The notes below the pieces were generated by a model that had not been told where the DNA came from, ran no database searches, and was given only the letters and a program-made list of their open reading frames with translations. From the NCBI RefSeq assembly GCF_041146395.1, contig NC_090990.1, forward strand, positions 44,712,001 through 44,776,000: 64,000 bases of DNA, in the 5' to 3' direction. Source of the DNA: Eulemur rufifrons. Lineage: Eukaryota; Chordata; Mammalia; Primates; Lemuridae. The position numbers and the translations under genes were made by a program. Within the stretch, counting starts at the first letter, position 1. The number at the start of each line of letters is the position of its first letter. Positions 61,250 through 64,000 of this stretch are shown piece by piece.

Positions 61250-62120
61250 ACTGATAACCAAAAAAGGAGGGACCTACATCTTTCTTCAGGAGCAATGCTA
61301 CTACTATGTCAATGACAGGCCCCCTCCAAAGTTCAGCTGTCTAAGCCTACTGTCACATACGTTGGACTTAGTCTCACCCCCACTTCCTAACATCTCACTG
61401 TTGATCGCCAGCAGGCTCTTTACAACCTCTAGTCTCCCACCACTGCTGAACAAATTCTATCCTTCCTCAGGTTCATTGGTTACTTCCGACACTGGGTCCC
61501 CAACTTTTCTCTCCTTGCCAAACCCCTCTATGAGGCAGCACGTGATGCCTCCACTGGCCCTCTGTTAAACCCTCAGGCTGTCTGCCGCATATTCCTAAAA
61601 CTTCGCGACTCTCTCCTACAAGCACCCCCTCTAAGACTCCCTCATCCTGAAAAACCCTTTAACCTCTACACGGATGAGCGCCAGGGCCTGGCCCTCAGCG
61701 TCCTCACCCAACCTCTGGGACCTACTCCCATTTCCACCCTAGTGGCCTACTTATCCAAACAGCTAAACACCACTGTCCGGGACTGGCCCCCCCTGTCTCC
61801 ACGCCTTAGCTGCGGCCACTACTCTCACTAGGGAGGCCCTAAAACTCTCCCTGGGACAGAACTTACATGTCTTCTCCACCCACCGTTTACAGGACCTTTT
61901 AACTCACCGCTCTTTAGCCGTCCTCACTCCATCTAGACTACGGGAATTCCATCTCTTGTTTATTAAAAAATCCCACCATTACTTTATCACAGTCCCCGAC
62001 TCTAAACCCTGCCACTCTGCTCCCTATTCCCTGTTTACCCTGTCCTCACACTCCTGCTCAGAAATGGTTGAAGTCTCCACTACCCCTAGACCCGATCTGT
62101 CAGACAAGCCACTTCCCACA
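61250..62120 (+). pseudogene. ERV RT thumb/connection remnant
   Basis: C-terminal reverse transcriptase sequence: L-S-F-L-R-F-I-G-Y-F-R, then A-K-P-L-Y-E and L-Y-T-D-E-R-Q-G, and V-A-Y-L-S-K-Q-L are the recognisable landmarks. At least two in-frame stops interrupt it near 61364-61435, and the frame changes near 61800. No catalytic Asp pair of RT lies in the window, so this piece retains only the part that bridges to RNase H. Confidence 0.85.
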
Positions 62121-62369
62121 GTGGACTTAACTTTCTTTGTTGATGGCAGCTCTGTCACAGGTGAGGACGGCAAACACCGGGCAGCCTATGCCATTGTCTG
62201 TGCCTCTCAAGTAATACAAGCCTCCCGACTTCCGGAGGGCACCACCTCCCAAAAGGCAGAACTCATTGCTCTCACTCGAGCCTTACACCTAGCCCAAGGC
62301 AGGAGTGTAAATATTTACACAAACTCCAAATATGTGTTTATGATAGCTCACTGCCATGCTGCCATATAG
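62121..62369 (+). pseudogene. ERV RNase H remnant with catalytic substitution
   Basis: It is in one open frame from 61956 to the TAG at 62367-62369. The fold's first Asp (F-V-D-G-S-S; codon 62142-62144) and the Glu (K-A-E-L; codon 62259-62261) are present. The third acidic position, in the Y-T-x-S-K-Y motif, is Asn (codon 62322-62324) where the family has Asp. The domain stops soon after, before the His-containing loop. RNase H degrades RNA in RNA:DNA hybrids during reverse transcription; this copy could not be active. Confidence 0.88.
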
Positions 62370-62439
62370 AGAGAACCGGGCTTTCTCTCCCCCAAGGACT
62401 CCCCTGTTATTAACGCCACATTTATCCCCAGTCTCCTTG

Positions 62440-63290
62440 AGGCCCTTCAGTTGCCCACCCAATTAGCTACTCTTCACTTCATATTGGCACTAAGGGCCTC
62501 TCCCACCTCTTACAGACTCTATTTTCACACCCTGCCCTATATTCTTTCATCAAAACTGTTTGCTCGAACTGTGACATCTGTGCCTCTGTTAACCCTCAAG
62601 GGGGCTTCAAACCCCCTGTATCCCACCAGATGCATGGTCACCTCCCCGGACAAGACTGGTAGGTAGATTTCACCCATATGCCACCTCACAGGTGTTTCAA
62701 ATATCTTTTAACACTGGTAAATACCTTTACGGGGTGGGTTAAAGCCTTTCCCACTGCTAGTGAAACTGCTGCTGTTGTTGTCTCCACTCTCATTACTGAA
62801 ATTATCCCACGCTTTGGCCTTCCTTCCTCCATTCAGTCTGACAGTGGCCCTGCTTTTGTTTCTAAGGTTGTTCATCAGGTCTGTGAGGCTCTCAATGTCG
62901 AGTGAAAACTTCACGTTCCCTGCAGGCCTCAGTCCTCAGGAAAGGTTAAAAGGGCTAACAGATTAATCAAAGACCACCTCACCAAACTCATTATTGAGAC
63001 CCGCCAAGCATGACTTGACCTTTTGCCCTTAGCTCTCACCCGGATCAGGGCGAGATCAACATCCTACCTAATTTTGCCCTTTTGAACTCATGTTCGAGAA
63101 AAGGCCAGCCTTTTCTCATTAACCACCATCTTCCAACCCAGCCCCCACCTTTGGCCTCCTATCTCTCATATCTCTCCCTCCTCAGACAACTTCTCCGGGC
63201 CCAGGCAGACAGATATCTACCTCAGCCTCCAGAGACCGACTCAGATATCTCTCACACGGATATCCTCGACCCTTGAGACCAGCGTTGGAA
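62440..63290 (+). pseudogene. ERV integrase remnant with substituted active-site Glu
   Basis: Integrase joins viral DNA to the host genome through a D,D-35-E site. A Zn-finger-like N terminus (about 62480-62640) is split by frame changes. TAG at 62660-62662 lies just before the catalytic core. D1 is at 62666-62668 (V-D-F-T-H) and D2 at 62840-62842 (S-D-S-G-P). TGA is at 62903-62905. In the same frame the position of the third acidic residue (after S-S-G-K-V) is Lys at 62948-62950. Another stop follows near 63010-63012. The C-terminal domain is degenerate and env overlaps or follows closely. Confidence 0.87.
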
Positions 63291-64000
63291 AATGAAAGTC
63301 ACAGGAAAAGTATACTGAAAAATACATGACTATTACCCTTCAGCGACTATTTACGTCAGCCGTGAATACGTCCTGGCCCACCAGACACAGGTTCAAATAT
63401 CAATCAATATGCTGGAAGCAGAACAAACTCTAGCAGGACAACTTTCCTGCCCCCCTAAACATCCCCCTCTTACCTCCTGGCTAAATATCATTCAACATAC
63501 CCTCACCTTCTTAAAACTCCTCTAAAATAATCTGTAATGTCTCCCACTGTTTCCTCTGTGCCTCCCTTCAGTGACTCCCTACTGGCTGCTGTTCCCCTAA
63601 ACTTTTCTTACCCCTAAAAGACTCCCTCATCGGGTCCCTCATGCTCCACTCCACTCACTCAAGTTCCCCTATGGGAACCTGAGCCCACAGGCCACCTTAT
63701 GCGGATCACATATACTTTCTCACCACCCTCACTGACCCCAACCTACAACTTCATGGATGCTGTCTCACTAACCATACTATGACCATGACCACCTCTTCTG
63801 CTCCGGGACAGTTCATCTGATACAACAGAACACTTGCCCGCTGCGTCAATACATCCACCCCGGGTCCTTATTTCCCTGTCATAGTCATCCCTCAATTAAC
63901 TCTATATGGTGAGTCTGAATTCAAGTAGCTTCTCCTGGGACCCCGCTCAAAATGAGCCATCTTCTTGCCGGTCATGATAGGTCTCAACTTGGTCTCCTCC
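63290..64000 (+). pseudogene. ERV env remnant, SU mostly missing, reaching TM fusion peptide
   Basis: The segment starts after integrase with fragments in changing frames. By 63930-64000 it already shows the SU/TM border: a basic P-R-S-K run, a TGA at 63953-63955 exactly at the cleavage region, then a hydrophobic A-I-F-L-P stretch typical of class I fusion peptides. Only about 650 bp separate integrase and TM, against over 1 kb in the family, so much of SU is deleted. An upstream TAG at 63926-63928 lies in the same frame. The rest of TM is outside the window. Confidence 0.76.

Larger units (their letters stand above)
58342..64000 (+). mobile_element. Class I (gamma-like) endogenous retrovirus, 5' part; continues past window
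   Basis: An ordered, degenerate provirus: 5' LTR (58342-58696), tRNA-Phe-type primer site (58699-58716), leader with splice donor (58843), gag (59101-60300), protease (60340-60660), an AT-rich non-homologous block (about 60800-61240), RT connection and RNase H (61250-62369), integrase (62440-63290) and env (from about 63290, reaching the SU/TM border by 63950). The gag matrix and capsid phrases, the primer site and the two nucleocapsid knuckles point to the HERV-H/F-like branch. Every gene has stops or frame changes. It has inserted directly into the old reversed L1 at 58341. Confidence 0.93.

Overview
This is a window of a large mammalian genome, almost certainly from a strepsirrhine primate (lemur or loris group). 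The evidence is the type of Alu: three of the four copies carry the 'agcctagctcacagcaacc' left arm and the extra AT-rich linker before the 'rctaatttctttctattttta' segment that I associate with lemur-type Alus. Several L1 insertions also end in one shared, lineage-specific 3' tail. The rest is old mammalian repeat debris (MIR, L2, L1M, MaLR, hAT), AT-rich introns and microsatellites. There are no bacterial-style operons, CRISPR arrays or intact RNA genes.

One cellular gene is visible: the last two coding exons of FGGY (FGGY-family carbohydrate kinase, reported D-ribulokinase) on the + strand. A 62-bp exon lies at 26943-27004 and the terminal exon starts at 31646, with stop at 31725-31727 and AATAAA at 31847-31852. 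Splice phase matches exactly across the intron. I saw no upstream FGGY exon, so 1-26942 is most simply one very long intron, 27005-31645 is the last intron, and everything right of about 31.87 kb is intergenic.

Mobile elements by region: 0.3-2.7 kb reversed ancient L1M; 6.9-7.2 kb Alu; 11.04-11.35 kb hAT-like element with both ends; 11.8-12.7 kb L2; 13.71-15.19 kb and 17.11-17.59 kb 5'-truncated L1s with target-site duplications; 21.19-21.52 kb young Alu with duplication; 28.87-29.74 kb old L1; 31.19-31.55 kb hAT-like element just upstream of the last FGGY exon; 38.1-38.5 kb MLT1-type LTR; 41.7-41.9 and 43.4-43.6 kb small DNA transposons; 44.75-45.05 kb older Alu; 46.86-48.24 kb old L1 split by an Alu; 55.2-58.34 kb reversed L1 interrupted by a younger L1 and by a 220-bp opposite-strand L1 5'UTR-like piece.

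The right end (58342-64000 and beyond) is the most structured part: the 5' portion of a class I (gamma-like) endogenous retrovirus. It has a 355-bp 5' LTR, a primer-binding site that fits tRNA-Phe (HERV-F/H-like group), a leader with a splice donor, then degenerate gag, protease, RT-connection/RNase H, integrase and the beginning of env. It is thoroughly broken: stops, frame changes, internal deletions in capsid, RT and SU, an AT-rich block in place of the RT core, and substitutions at catalytic positions of RNase H and integrase. The 3' LTR is beyond the window. I found no convincing new biological system; the ERV's rearranged architecture and the nested L1 complex are the parts most worth a second look.
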